Source: Bradyrhizobium sp. (GTDB taxonomy: Bacteria > Pseudomonadota > Alphaproteobacteria > Rhizobiales > Xanthobacteraceae). From it: DNA of 64,000 bases. Numbering within the stretch: position 1 is the first letter of the stretch; every line of letters begins with the position of its first letter. Shown piece after piece: positions 18,448-27,441 of this stretch. The DNA lies in NCBI RefSeq assembly GCF_022844465.1, contig NZ_JALHLP010000001.1, positions 558,001-622,000 on the forward strand, given 5' to 3'. Made by a program: the position numbers and the translations under genes. The notes beneath the pieces are model-generated. The model did not search any database. It was not told the DNA's origin and worked only from the letters and a program-made list of their open reading frames with translations.

Positions 18448-18654
18448 ATGGGACTTGCATCCTACGAGATCGTCGGCCACGGCGGCGAGTGGCGCGTGCG
18501 CCATGACGGCAAGGCCGAGAACGTCTACCAAACCAAGGAGTCGGCCTTCGAAGCCGCAGTCGCCGCCGCTTCGTTGGCGCTCCGGCAAGGTCACGAGGTC
18601 AGGCTATCCGCGCCGGGCCACGGTTCGGCGACCGGGGCGGCCAACACCGGCTAG
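18448..18654 (+). CDS. DUF2188-like small protein
   Basis: 68 aa, MGLASYEIVGHGGEWRVRHD onward. The pattern of an aromatic/His-rich beta strand followed by helix AFEAAVAAASLALRQGHEV resembles DUF2188 proteins, which are about this length and of unknown function. CAGGAGAAC lies 7 nt before the ATG. Stands between the hypothetical gene and the flavodoxin-like gene. Confidence 0.7.
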   Translation: MGLASYEIVGHGGEWRVRHDGKAENVYQTKESAFEAAVAAASLALRQGHEVRLSAPGHGSATGAANTG

Positions 18655-18745
18655 TTCGCAGCGATCAGAGCCCGCCACCCCTGGCGGGAACCTCGTTGGC
18701 GCCTGCAGCGTTGGCAACCCCGAAGCTGCAGCACGGGAGCGGTGA

Positions 18746-19822
18746 ATGCCGGCGCCAGACGTTCGGAAAGGGATGCCGCCGGTCGAATTGCCGCGCGAGG
18801 AATTCGAGAAGCGCTATCGCAGCCGCTTCGTCGATCCGGCCTTCCAGCCGCTGCAACGCGAACTGGATGCCATCGTCGCAGCGGCGTGGGACGCCTACAG
18901 CGGAGGTCGCAAGGCCCCGCTGACCCGCAAGGCCGGTCCCGGGTTCGCTGATCCCGACTATGAAATCTCGGTGGACTGGCTGGCCGCGCGCGACGCGATC
19001 ATGGAAGCGCAGCGGCGTCATGACGATTCCGCCCTGCCACGCCGCATTCTCATCATCAACGGTTCGGCGCGCAGCGAACATACCTGCCCCGGCGAGATGT
19101 CGAAGAGCTGGCGACTGGTCAAGCTGGCGGAGCCGGTGTTCTCCGGAATGGGTTTTGCGATCGATATCCTCGACCTGTCACGCCTGACCTCGGAGTTCGG
19201 CCGCCAGATTCACCCCTGCAAATCCTGCATCTCGACCGCGATGCCGCTCTGCCACTGGCCATGCAGCTGCTATCCGAATTATTCGCTCGGGCAGACCGAC
19301 GACTGGATGAACGATATCTATCCGCTCTGGGTCGCAGCCCACGGCATCCTGATCGTCACGCCGGTGAACTGGTATCACGTCCCGACCGCGCTGAAGGCGA
19401 TGATGGACCGGCTGGTTTGCGCGGACGGCGGCAACCCCGATCCCACCTCGACGCACGGAAAGCGCGCGAAGGAAGCCAAGGCGCTTGAGCTTAAGGGCTG
19501 GCCGTATCCGCGCCACCTCGCCGGGCGTTACTTCGGGCTCGTCGTGCACGGCGACAGCGCCGGCGCGGAGGACCTGCGCCGCTCGCTCTCGGACTGGTTG
19601 ACCGACATGTCGCTGATCTCGGCCGGCCGAAAGAGCGAAGCCGAAGGCTATATCGGCTACATGGAGCCGTATGCCACCTCGCATCAAGCGCTGGATGAGG
19701 ACCAGGAATTCGAACAGGAGGTGCTGAATGCAGCCCGCGCACTCGGACAGGCCCTGCAGCTTGCGTTGGCGGGAAAGCTCGAAAATCCCGCCAAGGGCCT
19801 TGTCGACCCCAATCCGAAATGA
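18746..19822 (+). CDS. Flavodoxin-fold NAD(P)H oxidoreductase with cysteine cluster
   Basis: 358 aa. A ~100-residue N-terminal extension precedes a flavodoxin-like core starting RRILIINGSARSEHTCPGEM (phosphate loop for FMN, about 99-118) and continuing HGILIVTPVNWYHVPTALKA. Between them, residues 158-175 hold C158, C161, C169, C173 and C175 (pattern CxxC-x7-C-x3-C-x-C), with C114 in the FMN loop. Relatives in the NADPH-dependent FMN reductase family lack such a cluster, as far as I know. It may bind metal or form a redox disulfide. Substrate unknown. Confidence 0.75.
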   Translation: MPAPDVRKGMPPVELPREEFEKRYRSRFVDPAFQPLQRELDAIVAAAWDAYSGGRKAPLTRKAGPGFADPDYEISVDWLAARDAIMEAQRRHDDSALPRRILIINGSARSEHTCPGEMSKSWRLVKLAEPVFSGMGFAIDILDLSRLTSEFGRQIHPCKSCISTAMPLCHWPCSCYPNYSLGQTDDWMNDIYPLWVAAHGILIVTPVNWYHVPTALKAMMDRLVCADGGNPDPTSTHGKRAKEAKALELKGWPYPRHLAGRYFGLVVHGDSAGAEDLRRSLSDWLTDMSLISAGRKSEAEGYIGYMEPYATSHQALDEDQEFEQEVLNAARALGQALQLALAGKLENPAKGLVDPNPK

Positions 19823-19830
19823 AGTCCCAC

Positions 19831-20754
19831 TCAGGCCGGCGTTCCCATCGCGTAGGGCTTGAGCATCGCATACATCATGGCGTGCGTCGGCGTGGCGACG
19901 CCAAGCTGACGGCCGAGGCTCACCACCTTGCCGCTAAGCCAGGGCAGTTCGAGCCGGTTGCCGCGTTCGAGATCGAGCGCCATCGACGCCTTCATCGCCG
20001 GCGGCGCGTGGCCGACGAAATCGAGAATCTTCGCCAGCGCGTCGGCCGGCAGGGCGATCCCCCTCGCCCGACCGACATCGATCACTTCCTGGAAGGCGGC
20101 GATCATGATCGGGCGCAGGTCGGTATCGTCGCGCAGCCTGCCGATCGGCTGACGCGTCGCCGCCGTGATCCCGGCATTGGTCGCAAGCAGGATGAACTTC
20201 ATCCAGAGTTCGGTGAGAATCTGATCGCTCAGCGTCGCGTCGAAGCCGGCCTTCAGGCAGAGCGCGAGAAAATCCTCACCGCGCTGGCTGCGCTTGCCAT
20301 CCAGTTCGCCGAAGATCACGCGCATGAAGGTTCCGACCTGCTGGATGATCCCGGGGGCTGCGATCGACGCGCTGATTTGCGCCACGCCGCCCATGACGGC
20401 GTGGCCGCCCAGGATCGGCAGCAGCCGCTCGGCGGCGTCGATGCCGTTCTGCAGCGGAATGACCGCCGTGCTCTTGCCGACCAGCGGCTTGATCGCCGTT
20501 CCCGCGCTTTCGACGTCCCACAGCTTGACGCAGAACAGCACGAAATCGACGGTGCCGATATCGGCGGGGTTGTCGGTCGCCTGCGTCGGCACCAGATGGG
20601 TGTCGCCGCGCGGGCTGAGGACTTTCAACCCCTCGCGCCTCATGGCGGCCAGATGCGCGCCGCGCGCGATGAAGGTGACGTCGGCGCCCGCCCTGGCCAG
20701 CGCCGCGCCAAAACCGCCTCCGACGCCGCCGGCGCCGACAATTGCCACACGCAT
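19831..20754 (-). CDS. panE: 2-dehydropantoate 2-reductase (ApbA/PanE family)
   Basis: 307 aa. GAGGVGGGFGAALA at 7-20 is the NADP-binding loop; LPLQNGIDA-like IPLQNGIDAAERLL, and the catalytic Lys in ELWMKFILLATNAGITA match ketopantoate reductase. The C-terminal helical domain contains MKASMALDLERGNRLELPWL. It would supply pantoate for coenzyme A. A second, more distant family member lies at 59520-60581, so the true PanE is uncertain. Separated from the upstream hbd gene by a palindromic element. Confidence 0.85.
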   Translation of the reverse strand: MRVAIVGAGGVGGGFGAALARAGADVTFIARGAHLAAMRREGLKVLSPRGDTHLVPTQATDNPADIGTVDFVLFCVKLWDVESAGTAIKPLVGKSTAVIPLQNGIDAAERLLPILGGHAVMGGVAQISASIAAPGIIQQVGTFMRVIFGELDGKRSQRGEDFLALCLKAGFDATLSDQILTELWMKFILLATNAGITAATRQPIGRLRDDTDLRPIMIAAFQEVIDVGRARGIALPADALAKILDFVGHAPPAMKASMALDLERGNRLELPWLSGKVVSLGRQLGVATPTHAMMYAMLKPYAMGTPA

Positions 20755-20781
20755 GGCGTTATTCCTTTGATTGCTGGAACG

Positions 20782-20867
20782 CGTAGGATGGGTAGAGCGA
20801 AGCGAAACCCATCATGCCGCCTCCGCGCAAGTATCGATGGGTTTCGCTTCGCTCTACCCATCCTACG
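20782..20867. repeat. Perfect palindromic element between hbd and panE
   Basis: 86 bp with perfect 31-bp inverted arms (CGTAGGATGGGTAGAGCGAA at one end, its exact complement at the other) around a loop of about 24 bp. The transcript would fold into a very stable hairpin. Confidence 0.85.
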
Positions 20868-20882
20868 TAATCGCGGGGCGCG

Positions 20883-21740
20883 CTACGCCGGCTTGCCGTA
20901 GCTGTAAAACCCCTGGCCCGACTTGCGGCCGAGATGGCCGGCGGCGACCATTTCCTTCAGCAACGGCGCGGGGCGATATTTCGGGTCGTTGAATCCCTGG
21001 TAGAAGACCTCCATCACCGACAGCATGGTGTCGAGCCCGATCATGTCGGCCAGCGCCAGCGGGCCGATCGGGTGGTTGCAGCCGAGCTTCATGCCGGCGT
21101 CGAGGTCTTCGGCCGTCGCCAGCCCCTCCTGCAGCGCGAAGATCGCCTCGTTGATCATCGGGCACAGGATGCGGTTGACCGCAAAGCCCGGACTGTTCTT
21201 CGCGGTGATGGAGACCTTGCCGATCCGCTTGGCAAAGGCTTCGGCGCTGGCGTGGGTGGCGTCGGAGGTCTGCAGGCCCCGGATCAATTCCAGAAGCGCC
21301 ATCAGCGGCACCGGGTTGAAGAAATGCATGCCGATAAAACGGTCCGGCCGGTCGGTGGCCGCGGCGAGCTTGGTGATCGAGATCGAGGACGTGTTGGTGG
21401 CGAGCAGCGCTTGCGGCCGCAGTTTTGCGCAGAGGTCCTTGAGGATCTTCACCTTCAGGTCCTCATTCTCGGTCGCCGCCTCGATCACGAGATCGCAGGT
21501 GGAAAATCCTGCCGTGTCCGTGCTCGTCGTGATCCGCGCCAGCGCGGCCTTCCGATCGGCGTCGGTCATCTTCTGCTTGTTGACCAGCCGCTCCAGGCTG
21601 GAGGAGACCACCGAAATGCCGCGGGTGAGCGCGGCATCGGAAACATCCGTCATGACCACGGGCAGACCCGCCGCCGCGCATACTTGCGCGATGCCGTTGC
21701 CCATGGTGCCCGCGCCGACGATGCCGATTGATTCAATCAT
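20883..21740 (-). CDS. 3-hydroxybutyryl-CoA dehydrogenase
   Basis: 285 aa. NAD loop GAGTMGNGIAQ at 8-18, the catalytic His in FIGMHFFNPVPLM, and a C-terminal domain with NSPGFAVNRILCPMINEAIF and HPIGPLALADMIGLDT identify the single-domain HBDH/PaaH type. It oxidises (S)-3-hydroxyacyl-CoA to 3-oxoacyl-CoA with NAD, in fatty acid or butyrate metabolism. Begins 26 nt after the gor stop on the same strand. Called hbdA or fadB2 in other genomes. Confidence 0.93.
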   Translation of the reverse strand: MIESIGIVGAGTMGNGIAQVCAAAGLPVVMTDVSDAALTRGISVVSSSLERLVNKQKMTDADRKAALARITTSTDTAGFSTCDLVIEAATENEDLKVKILKDLCAKLRPQALLATNTSSISITKLAAATDRPDRFIGMHFFNPVPLMALLELIRGLQTSDATHASAEAFAKRIGKVSITAKNSPGFAVNRILCPMINEAIFALQEGLATAEDLDAGMKLGCNHPIGPLALADMIGLDTMLSVMEVFYQGFNDPKYRPAPLLKEMVAAGHLGRKSGQGFYSYGKPA

Positions 21741-21766
21741 GGTTGGGGTAACTCCGTTGCAGGGCT

Positions 21767-23152
21767 CTACTCCGCCGCTTCCCTGACATGCCGCGCCGTC
21801 GGCGTCCGCATCGTCACCAGTTCCTCGGCCGCGGTCGGATGCAACGCGAAGGTCGCGTCGAAATCGGCCTTGGTCGCCTTCATCTTAACAGCTATCGCGA
21901 CCGCCTGGACGATTTCGGCGGCGGTGTCGCCGACGATGTGACAGCCGAGAACGCGGTCGCTCGCGCCGTCGACCACGAGCTTCATCAGCACGCGGGTGTC
22001 GCGGCCCGACATCGTCGCCTTGATCGGGCGGAAATCGGCCTTGTAGATGTCGACGTGGCTGAATTGCGCGCGGGCCTCGGCTTCGGTCAGGCCGACGGTG
22101 CCGACTTCCGGCTGCGAGAATACCGCGGTCGGGATGGTGGCGTGATCGACCTGGACCGGCCGCTTGCCGAACACGGTATCGGCAAAGGCATGGCCCTCGC
22201 GGATCGCAACCGGCGTCAGGTTGGTGCGATGGGTGACATCGCCGATCGCGTAGATGTTGTCGACCGAGGTCTTCGACCAGCCATCGACGGCGATACCGCC
22301 GTTCGCCGGGTTGATGGCGATGCCGGCCTTCTCGAGCCCGAGATTGGCGACGTTCGGATGCCGGCCGATCGCGAACATCACCTTGTCGGAGGCAATGCTG
22401 GAGCCGTTCGACAGATGGGTGGTGAATTCGTCGCCGTGGCGGTGGACCTTGTCGACGGTGCAGCCGGTGAGAATGGTGATGCCCTGCTTCTCCATCTCGG
22501 CGCGCACGTGCCTGCGGACGTCCTCGTCGAAGCCGCGCAAAATGTTGTCGCCGCGATAGACCACGGTGACGTCGGAGCCGTAGCCGGCGAAGATGCCAGC
22601 GAATTCCAGCGCGATATAGCCGCCACCCTGGATCACGATCCGCTTTGGCAGCTTCGGCAGGTCGAACGCCTCGTTCGAGGAGATGACGTGCTCGATGCCG
22701 GGAATCTCGCGCCCGTGGTTGGGCGCCCCGCCGGTCGCGATCAGGATGTACCTGGCCGTCACCTTCTCGCCGGTCAGAAGCCGCAGCGTGTGGGCGTCTT
22801 CCAGCACCGCGCGGGTCTTTGCGACGCGCGCGCCGGACTTCTCGACATTGGCGGCATAGATGCCTTCCAGGCGCGCGATTTCCTTGTCCTTGTTGGCGAC
22901 CAGCGTCGGCCAGTCGAAGGAAAATTGCGGGATGGTCCAGCCGAACCCCCTGGCATCCTCAATCTCGTGGCGGACGTGCGAGCCGAGCACGAACAGCTTC
23001 TTCGGCACGCAGCCGCGGATCACGCAGGTGCCGCCCATCCGGTATTCCTCGGCGACCATGACCCTGGCGCCGTGGCCGGCGGCGATGCGCGCGGCGCGAA
23101 CACCGCCCGAGCCACCGCCGATGACGAAGAGATCGACGTCGAACTCAGCCAT
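21767..23152 (-). CDS. gor: Glutathione-disulfide reductase
   Basis: 461 aa from MAEFDVDLFVIGGGSGGVRA. It reduces GSSG with NADPH. The FAD loop GGGSGGVRAARIAA, redox-active MGGTCVIRGCVPKKLFV (CxxxxC), NADP loop GGGYIALEFAGIFAGYG and the C-terminal dimer segment with catalytic FALHPTAAEELVTM are all present. The start lies just after a GGGGGTGAA site; a longer in-frame reading has no support. It follows the DUF2059 gene by 38 nt. Confidence 0.95.
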   Translation of the reverse strand: MAEFDVDLFVIGGGSGGVRAARIAAGHGARVMVAEEYRMGGTCVIRGCVPKKLFVLGSHVRHEIEDARGFGWTIPQFSFDWPTLVANKDKEIARLEGIYAANVEKSGARVAKTRAVLEDAHTLRLLTGEKVTARYILIATGGAPNHGREIPGIEHVISSNEAFDLPKLPKRIVIQGGGYIALEFAGIFAGYGSDVTVVYRGDNILRGFDEDVRRHVRAEMEKQGITILTGCTVDKVHRHGDEFTTHLSNGSSIASDKVMFAIGRHPNVANLGLEKAGIAINPANGGIAVDGWSKTSVDNIYAIGDVTHRTNLTPVAIREGHAFADTVFGKRPVQVDHATIPTAVFSQPEVGTVGLTEAEARAQFSHVDIYKADFRPIKATMSGRDTRVLMKLVVDGASDRVLGCHIVGDTAAEIVQAVAIAVKMKATKADFDATFALHPTAAEELVTMRTPTARHVREAAE

Positions 23153-23190
23153 TTCACCCCCGCCCGCGTCCGATCCCGGCCGGATCCGGA

Positions 23191-23742
23191 TCAGATCTCC
23201 TTGCCGCGCTTCTTCATTTCGGCCCGGAACTGGCCGTTGACCGTTTCCGCGAAGTTCTGCGCCCACTGGTTCATGTAGGACATGCTGAACTGGATGGCGC
23301 GGGGCTCGTTCGCCAAGAGCTTCTGGCCCAGCGGCGACTTGTAGAAGTTCACAAGGTCCTTCAGCTCCTGCTCGGTGAACTCGTTGGCATAGACCTGGGC
23401 CATGCCGTCGCCGATTTCCTTTTCACGGCCGGCCAGACCCTTGGCAACCAGGACCGCGACCTCGTTGAGATCCTTCTGGTAGTTGAGGTTGCTTTGCAGC
23501 AATGCGTTCTTGGTCTGCTCGACGATGTTGGGAACGGCGCTGGCGTACATCGCGCTCGCGTTTTTCATGGTCAGAATTTCCTTGGCGGCGGCGAGCGCCG
23601 CGGGCGTCGCCGGCTTCAGCCCCGGAATCGTGGCCGGCGCGGGCGCCGGCGCGCTCTTCTGCTGCGCGTCAGCCGGGACGGCGGCGAGCGCCAGCCCCAG
23701 AGACAGGCCAGCCGCCGACAAAATCCTTGAAAGGCGCATCAT
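23191..23742 (-). CDS. DUF2059 exported protein
   Basis: 183 aa. The ATG at 23742 is preferred because AGGAG lies 7 nt upstream (an in-frame ATG at 23757 contains that site). Signal peptide MMRLSRILSAAGLSLGLALA with a cleavage site after PADAQ, then a Pro/Ala linker and a helical DUF2059 domain: EVAVLVAKGLAGREKEI, EFTEQELKDLVNFYKSPLG. The function of this periplasmic family is unknown. It lies 9 nt after rpiA and 38 nt before gor. Confidence 0.85.
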   Translation of the reverse strand: MMRLSRILSAAGLSLGLALAAVPADAQQKSAPAPAPATIPGLKPATPAALAAAKEILTMKNASAMYASAVPNIVEQTKNALLQSNLNYQKDLNEVAVLVAKGLAGREKEIGDGMAQVYANEFTEQELKDLVNFYKSPLGQKLLANEPRAIQFSMSYMNQWAQNFAETVNGQFRAEMKKRGKEI

Positions 23743-23766
23743 TCCAGTTCTCCTCATTTACCGGCG

Positions 23767-24459
23767 TTACCGCCGCTCAACTACGCGAATTCCCTGACCA
23801 CTTGCCAGGATGGCGATGGTCGCCAGACCAATGAACAAGCCGTGTTCGACGACGCCCGGGATCAGGTTCAGGAGGCCCGCCAGGCGCGGCGCCTCCGCGA
23901 TGCGTCCAAGATGGGCATCGACAATCCAGTGGCCGCCATCGGTGACAAAAACGTGGCCGTCCCGGCCCTTCCGGAGCACCATTTGCCCGGAAACGCCGCT
24001 TTGCGCAAATGCCGCCGCCATCGCCCGCTGCGTTGCGGCCAGTCCGAACGGAATCACCTCCACCGGAAGCGGAAAACGGCCGAGGACATCGACCCATTTG
24101 CTGTCGTCGGCAATCACGATCATGCGATCCGAGGCGGCCGCCACGATCTTTTCCCGCAACAGCGCGCCGCCGCCGCCCTTGATCAGATTGAGCGCGGGAT
24201 CGATCTCGTCGGCGCCGTCCACCGTGAGATCGAGCCGGTCGATCGCATCGAGCGTGGTCAGCGGAATCTTGCAGGCTTCCGCCTGGGCACGGGTCGCCTC
24301 CGAGGTCGGCACGCCCACCACTTTCATCCCGCCCGCAACCTTCTCGCCGAGCAGCTCGACGAAATGCTTCGCGGTCGAGCCGGTGCCGAGCCCGAGCTTC
24401 ATGCCGTCCCGCACCCGCTCCAGCGCCCGCGCCGCCGCCTGCCGCTTCAACTGGTCCAT
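23767..24459 (-). CDS. rpiA: Ribose-5-phosphate isomerase A
   Basis: 230 aa from [20 protein letters not shown]; an upstream in-frame reading to 24852 overlaps gph and is not used. It interconverts ribose-5-P and ribulose-5-P, feeding both the pentose phosphate and Calvin cycles. [35 protein letters not shown] (catalytic Asp residues) and [11 protein letters not shown] are diagnostic. First gene of rpiA-DUF2059-gor-hbd, with gph divergent. Confidence 0.96.
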   Translation of the reverse strand: MDQLKRQAAARALERVRDGMKLGLGTGSTAKHFVELLGEKVAGGMKVVGVPTSEATRAQAEACKIPLTTLDAIDRLDLTVDGADEIDPALNLIKGGGGALLREKIVAAASDRMIVIADDSKWVDVLGRFPLPVEVIPFGLAATQRAMAAAFAQSGVSGQMVLRKGRDGHVFVTDGGHWIVDAHLGRIAEAPRLAGLLNLIPGVVEHGLFIGLATIAILASGQGIRVVERR

Positions 24460-24616
24460 ATCCACCTGCTGACGATGCCCCTCAAGCCCCTGGTGAGGCT
24501 TCTCTACCCCCGTTTTGGCGTCGGGAACAGTACCACAGGCCAGCGCACGGGGACGATCGTGCAGGTTATAAGCTAACCTACTTGCATGAAGGCGCGCCGG
24601 CGGATAGCGAATTCCG

Positions 24617-25303
24617 ATGATCCTTCCCCGCACCGTTGTCTTCGACCTCGACGGCACGCTGGTCGATACCGCGCCCGACCTGATCGCCGCGCTCAATTTC
24701 GTGCTTGGCCGCGAGGGCATCGCGCCCTTGCCGCTGCATTCGGCGCGCAACATGATCGGCGCCGGCGCCCGCAAGCTGATCGAGCGCGGGCTCGAGGTGG
24801 AAGGCGTCGCAATGGGCGTCGCCGACATCGATCGCTTGATGCGGGATTTCATCGACTACTACGCCGCCCACATCGCCGACGCCTCCCGCCCGTTCGAGGG
24901 GCTGGAAGCCGCCCTGGACGATCTCGGGGCGCAGGGTTATCGATTCGCGGTGTGTACCAACAAGCTGGAATGGCTGTCGAAGCGGCTACTGGACCAACTG
25001 GGCCTGAGCCGGCGGTTTTCGGCGATCTGTGGCGCCGACACGTTCGGCGTCGCCAAGCCCGATCCGGTCATCCTGCAACAGACCGTGGCGCGGGCGGGCG
25101 GGCATATCGCCGCGACCATCATGGTCGGCGACGCCGGGCCCGACATCGGCGTGGCGCGGCGGGCCGGCATTCCCGTGATCGGCGTCGAGTTCGGCTACAC
25201 CGATGTTCCCATCGCCGACCTCAAGCCGGACCGGCTGATCGGCCATATGCGCGACCTGGCGGACGCCGTGAACAGCCTGGGCCAGGCTGCCGCCCGCCCG
25301 TAA
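24617..25303 (+). CDS. gph: Phosphoglycolate phosphatase-like HAD hydrolase
   Basis: 228 aa. HAD motif [15 protein letters not shown] at 8-21, motif II Thr in VCTNK, motif III Lys in [10 protein letters not shown], motif [16 protein letters not shown]. The helical cap follows motif I. It would remove 2-phosphoglycolate, the by-product of Rubisco oxygenation, useful in an organism with the cbb operon found 20 kb away; general sugar-phosphatase activity is also possible. Divergent from rpiA. Confidence 0.85.
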   Translation: MILPRTVVFDLDGTLVDTAPDLIAALNFVLGREGIAPLPLHSARNMIGAGARKLIERGLEVEGVAMGVADIDRLMRDFIDYYAAHIADASRPFEGLEAALDDLGAQGYRFAVCTNKLEWLSKRLLDQLGLSRRFSAICGADTFGVAKPDPVILQQTVARAGGHIAATIMVGDAGPDIGVARRAGIPVIGVEFGYTDVPIADLKPDRLIGHMRDLADAVNSLGQAAARP

Positions 25304-25514
25304 TGGCCGGTTTCGCCTGGGCAGCGTTTCCGGCCCCGATGTCCCAAGAAGGCGTGGGCCGCAAGCACCTCCGCCAGTCGCGCGGTTTGCCACCCGGACC
25401 GGTCTCCATTTCGTTCCAAACCGCCATAGATTATGCTTGGCGAAGCCGGTATGCCGGTGTCACGGTGGCGCGGGCGAACCGGCGCGCTATGGTCCATTTG
25501 CAAGGCATGTCTGA

Positions 25515-26549
25515 ATGAGCGGATCCTCGTCGAACTCACCTGACCGACTGTTCCCGCCGATGGTCGATCCGTTCGGCCGAACCATCCGTTACCTGCGCGT
25601 CTCGGTGACCGACCGCTGTGACCTGCGCTGCTTCTATTGCATGTCCGAGGACATGACGTTCCTGCCCAAGGCGGACCTGCTGACCTTGGAGGAAGTCGAC
25701 CGGCTGTGCTCGGCCTTCATCGCCAAGGGCGTGCGCAAGTTGCGCCTCACCGGCGGCGAGCCGCTGGTCCGGCGCAACGTGATGTCGCTGGTGCGTTCGC
25801 TGTCGCGCCATTTGCGAAGCGGCGCGCTCGATGAGCTGACGCTGACCACCAACGGTTCGCAACTGGCGCGCTTTGCGACCGAACTCCACGACTGCGGCGT
25901 GCGCCGTGTCAACGTCTCGCTCGACACGCTCGATGCGGCGAAATTCCGCGCCATCACCCGCTGGGGCGATCTCGACAAGGTCTTGGCCGGCATCGAGGCG
26001 GCGCGCGCTGCCGGCCTTGCCGTCAAGATCAACGCGGTGGCGCTGAAGAACATGAACGAGGAAGAGATACCCGCGCTGACGCAATGGGCGCACAGCAAGG
26101 ACATGGCGCTGACGCTGATCGAGGTCATGCCGATGGGCGACATCGGCGAAGGCCGGATCGACCAGTACCTGCCGCTGTCGCTGTTGCGCGCGCGCCTCGC
26201 CCAGCAGTACACGCTGACAGATCTCGACGACGACACCGGAGGCCCCGCCCGTTATGTCCGGGTAGCGGAGACCGGCGGCAAGCTCGGCTTCATCACGCCG
26301 ATGACCCATAACTTCTGCGAGTCCTGTAACCGGGTACGGATCACCTGCACCGGCACCCTGCACACCTGCCTCGGCCACGAGGACGCCTCCGATTTGCGCA
26401 AGCCGTTGCGGGCCTCTGCCGACGACGACCTGTTGTCGGCCGCGATCGATCGCGCCATCGGGCTGAAGCCGAAGGGCCACGACTTCATCATCGACCGCAG
26501 GCACAACCGCCCCAGCGTCAGCCGCCACATGAGCGTGACCGGCGGCTGA
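25515..26549 (+). CDS. moaA: GTP 3',8-cyclase MoaA
   Basis: 344 aa radical-SAM enzyme making the first molybdopterin intermediate from GTP. C35-x3-C39-x2-C42 ([10 protein letters not shown]) binds the SAM cluster; the second cluster cysteines lie in [13 protein letters not shown] about residue 265-280. TGGEPLVRR is also conserved, and the functional C-terminal GG is present. Molybdenum cofactor is needed by the formate dehydrogenase and CoxL-like genes in this window. The 211 nt upstream shows no recognisable Moco element. Confidence 0.96.
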   Translation: MSGSSSNSPDRLFPPMVDPFGRTIRYLRVSVTDRCDLRCFYCMSEDMTFLPKADLLTLEEVDRLCSAFIAKGVRKLRLTGGEPLVRRNVMSLVRSLSRHLRSGALDELTLTTNGSQLARFATELHDCGVRRVNVSLDTLDAAKFRAITRWGDLDKVLAGIEAARAAGLAVKINAVALKNMNEEEIPALTQWAHSKDMALTLIEVMPMGDIGEGRIDQYLPLSLLRARLAQQYTLTDLDDDTGGPARYVRVAETGGKLGFITPMTHNFCESCNRVRITCTGTLHTCLGHEDASDLRKPLRASADDDLLSAAIDRAIGLKPKGHDFIIDRRHNRPSVSRHMSVTGG

Positions 26550-26615
26550 CGGCCACCGTCGGATTTGTTTCCGATCCTGGGTGGCTTGATCAGGCGGCCC
26601 AGCGAATTAACCCCC

Positions 26616-26645
26616 GCGTCAATTTGACCATTTTTCAATTGACGC
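26616..26645. promoter_or_regulatory. Inverted repeat upstream of the TRAP permease genes
   Basis: GCGTCAATT (26616-26624) and AATTGACGC (26637-26645) form a perfect 9-bp inverted repeat with a 12-nt spacer, in the 352-nt gap between moaA and dctQ. It could be a repressor operator for the transporter or part of a moaA terminator. I see nothing else in 26550-26901. Confidence 0.4.
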
Positions 26646-26901
26646 CGCCACGCCGCGCTGAAATGGTGCGGCTGCTTCACGCCTGCACGGCCGGAAACGA
26701 GCCAGCGCATCTTGCAATGATGCGGTCAAGACGGCGGTAGCGCGGGACGGGGAGGACGATCGTTGCAATTGCTCCAGCCAATGAGCGGCGGACCTGCGCG
26801 CTTTTCGCGCGGCGGCGGCCCCATCCGCGGGGGGCAAGCCGGCGACGCAACATCAACGAAAAAATCCGGCGCGCATCGATGATGCGCCCGAGGAGAGCGT
26901 G

Positions 26902-27441
26902 ATGCGCCCATTGCTGGCAATAAGTTCTGTCATCGACCTGATCAACAAGAAACTGGGCAGCGTCTGCAACTGGCTGGTGCTCGCCGCCTGCGTCGTCAGC
27001 GCCGCCAACGCCATGATCCGCTACGCCTTCGGCTACAGTTCGAACAGCTGGCTGGAACTGCAGTGGTACATGTTCGCGGTGTTCGTGATGTTCGGCGCCT
27101 CCTACACCTTCGAGCGCAACGAGCATGTTCGCGTCGAGATTCTCTACCTGATGCTGTCGGAACGCGGCCAGCTCTGGCTCGACCTGATCGGGACGCTGTG
27201 CTTCCTGATCCCGTCCTGCCTGCTGCTCAGCTATCTGTCCTGGCCGTTCTTCATGCAGTCCTACGTCGTCAGCGAGATCTCCATGAATGCCGGCGGCCTG
27301 GTCCGCTGGCCGATCAAGGCCGTCGTGCCGGTGGGCTTCGTTCTGCTGGCGCTGCAAGGCGTCTCCGAGGTGATCAAGCGCATCGCTGCGTTGAAGGGAT
27401 ACGTCGTGATCGATGCGAAGTACGAGAGGCCGACCCAATGA
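26902..27441 (+). CDS. dctQ: TRAP transporter small permease (DctQ, COG4665 type)
   Basis: 179 aa from the ATG at 26902, six nt after AGGAG; a GTG at 26899 is the alternative. Four membrane helices. LELQWYMFAVFVMFGASYTF followed by ERNEHVRVEILY is the conserved DctQ signature. It pairs with DctM to form the Na+-driven permease in the inner membrane. The stop overlaps the dctM ATG (ATGA). Confidence 0.93.
   Translation: MRPLLAISSVIDLINKKLGSVCNWLVLAACVVSAANAMIRYAFGYSSNSWLELQWYMFAVFVMFGASYTFERNEHVRVEILYLMLSERGQLWLDLIGTLCFLIPSCLLLSYLSWPFFMQSYVVSEISMNAGGLVRWPIKAVVPVGFVLLALQGVSEVIKRIAALKGYVVIDAKYERPTQ

Noticed and set aside
21788..23278. 496-aa plus-strand frame over gor
   Set aside because: Shadow of glutathione reductase; low-complexity and without family motifs.
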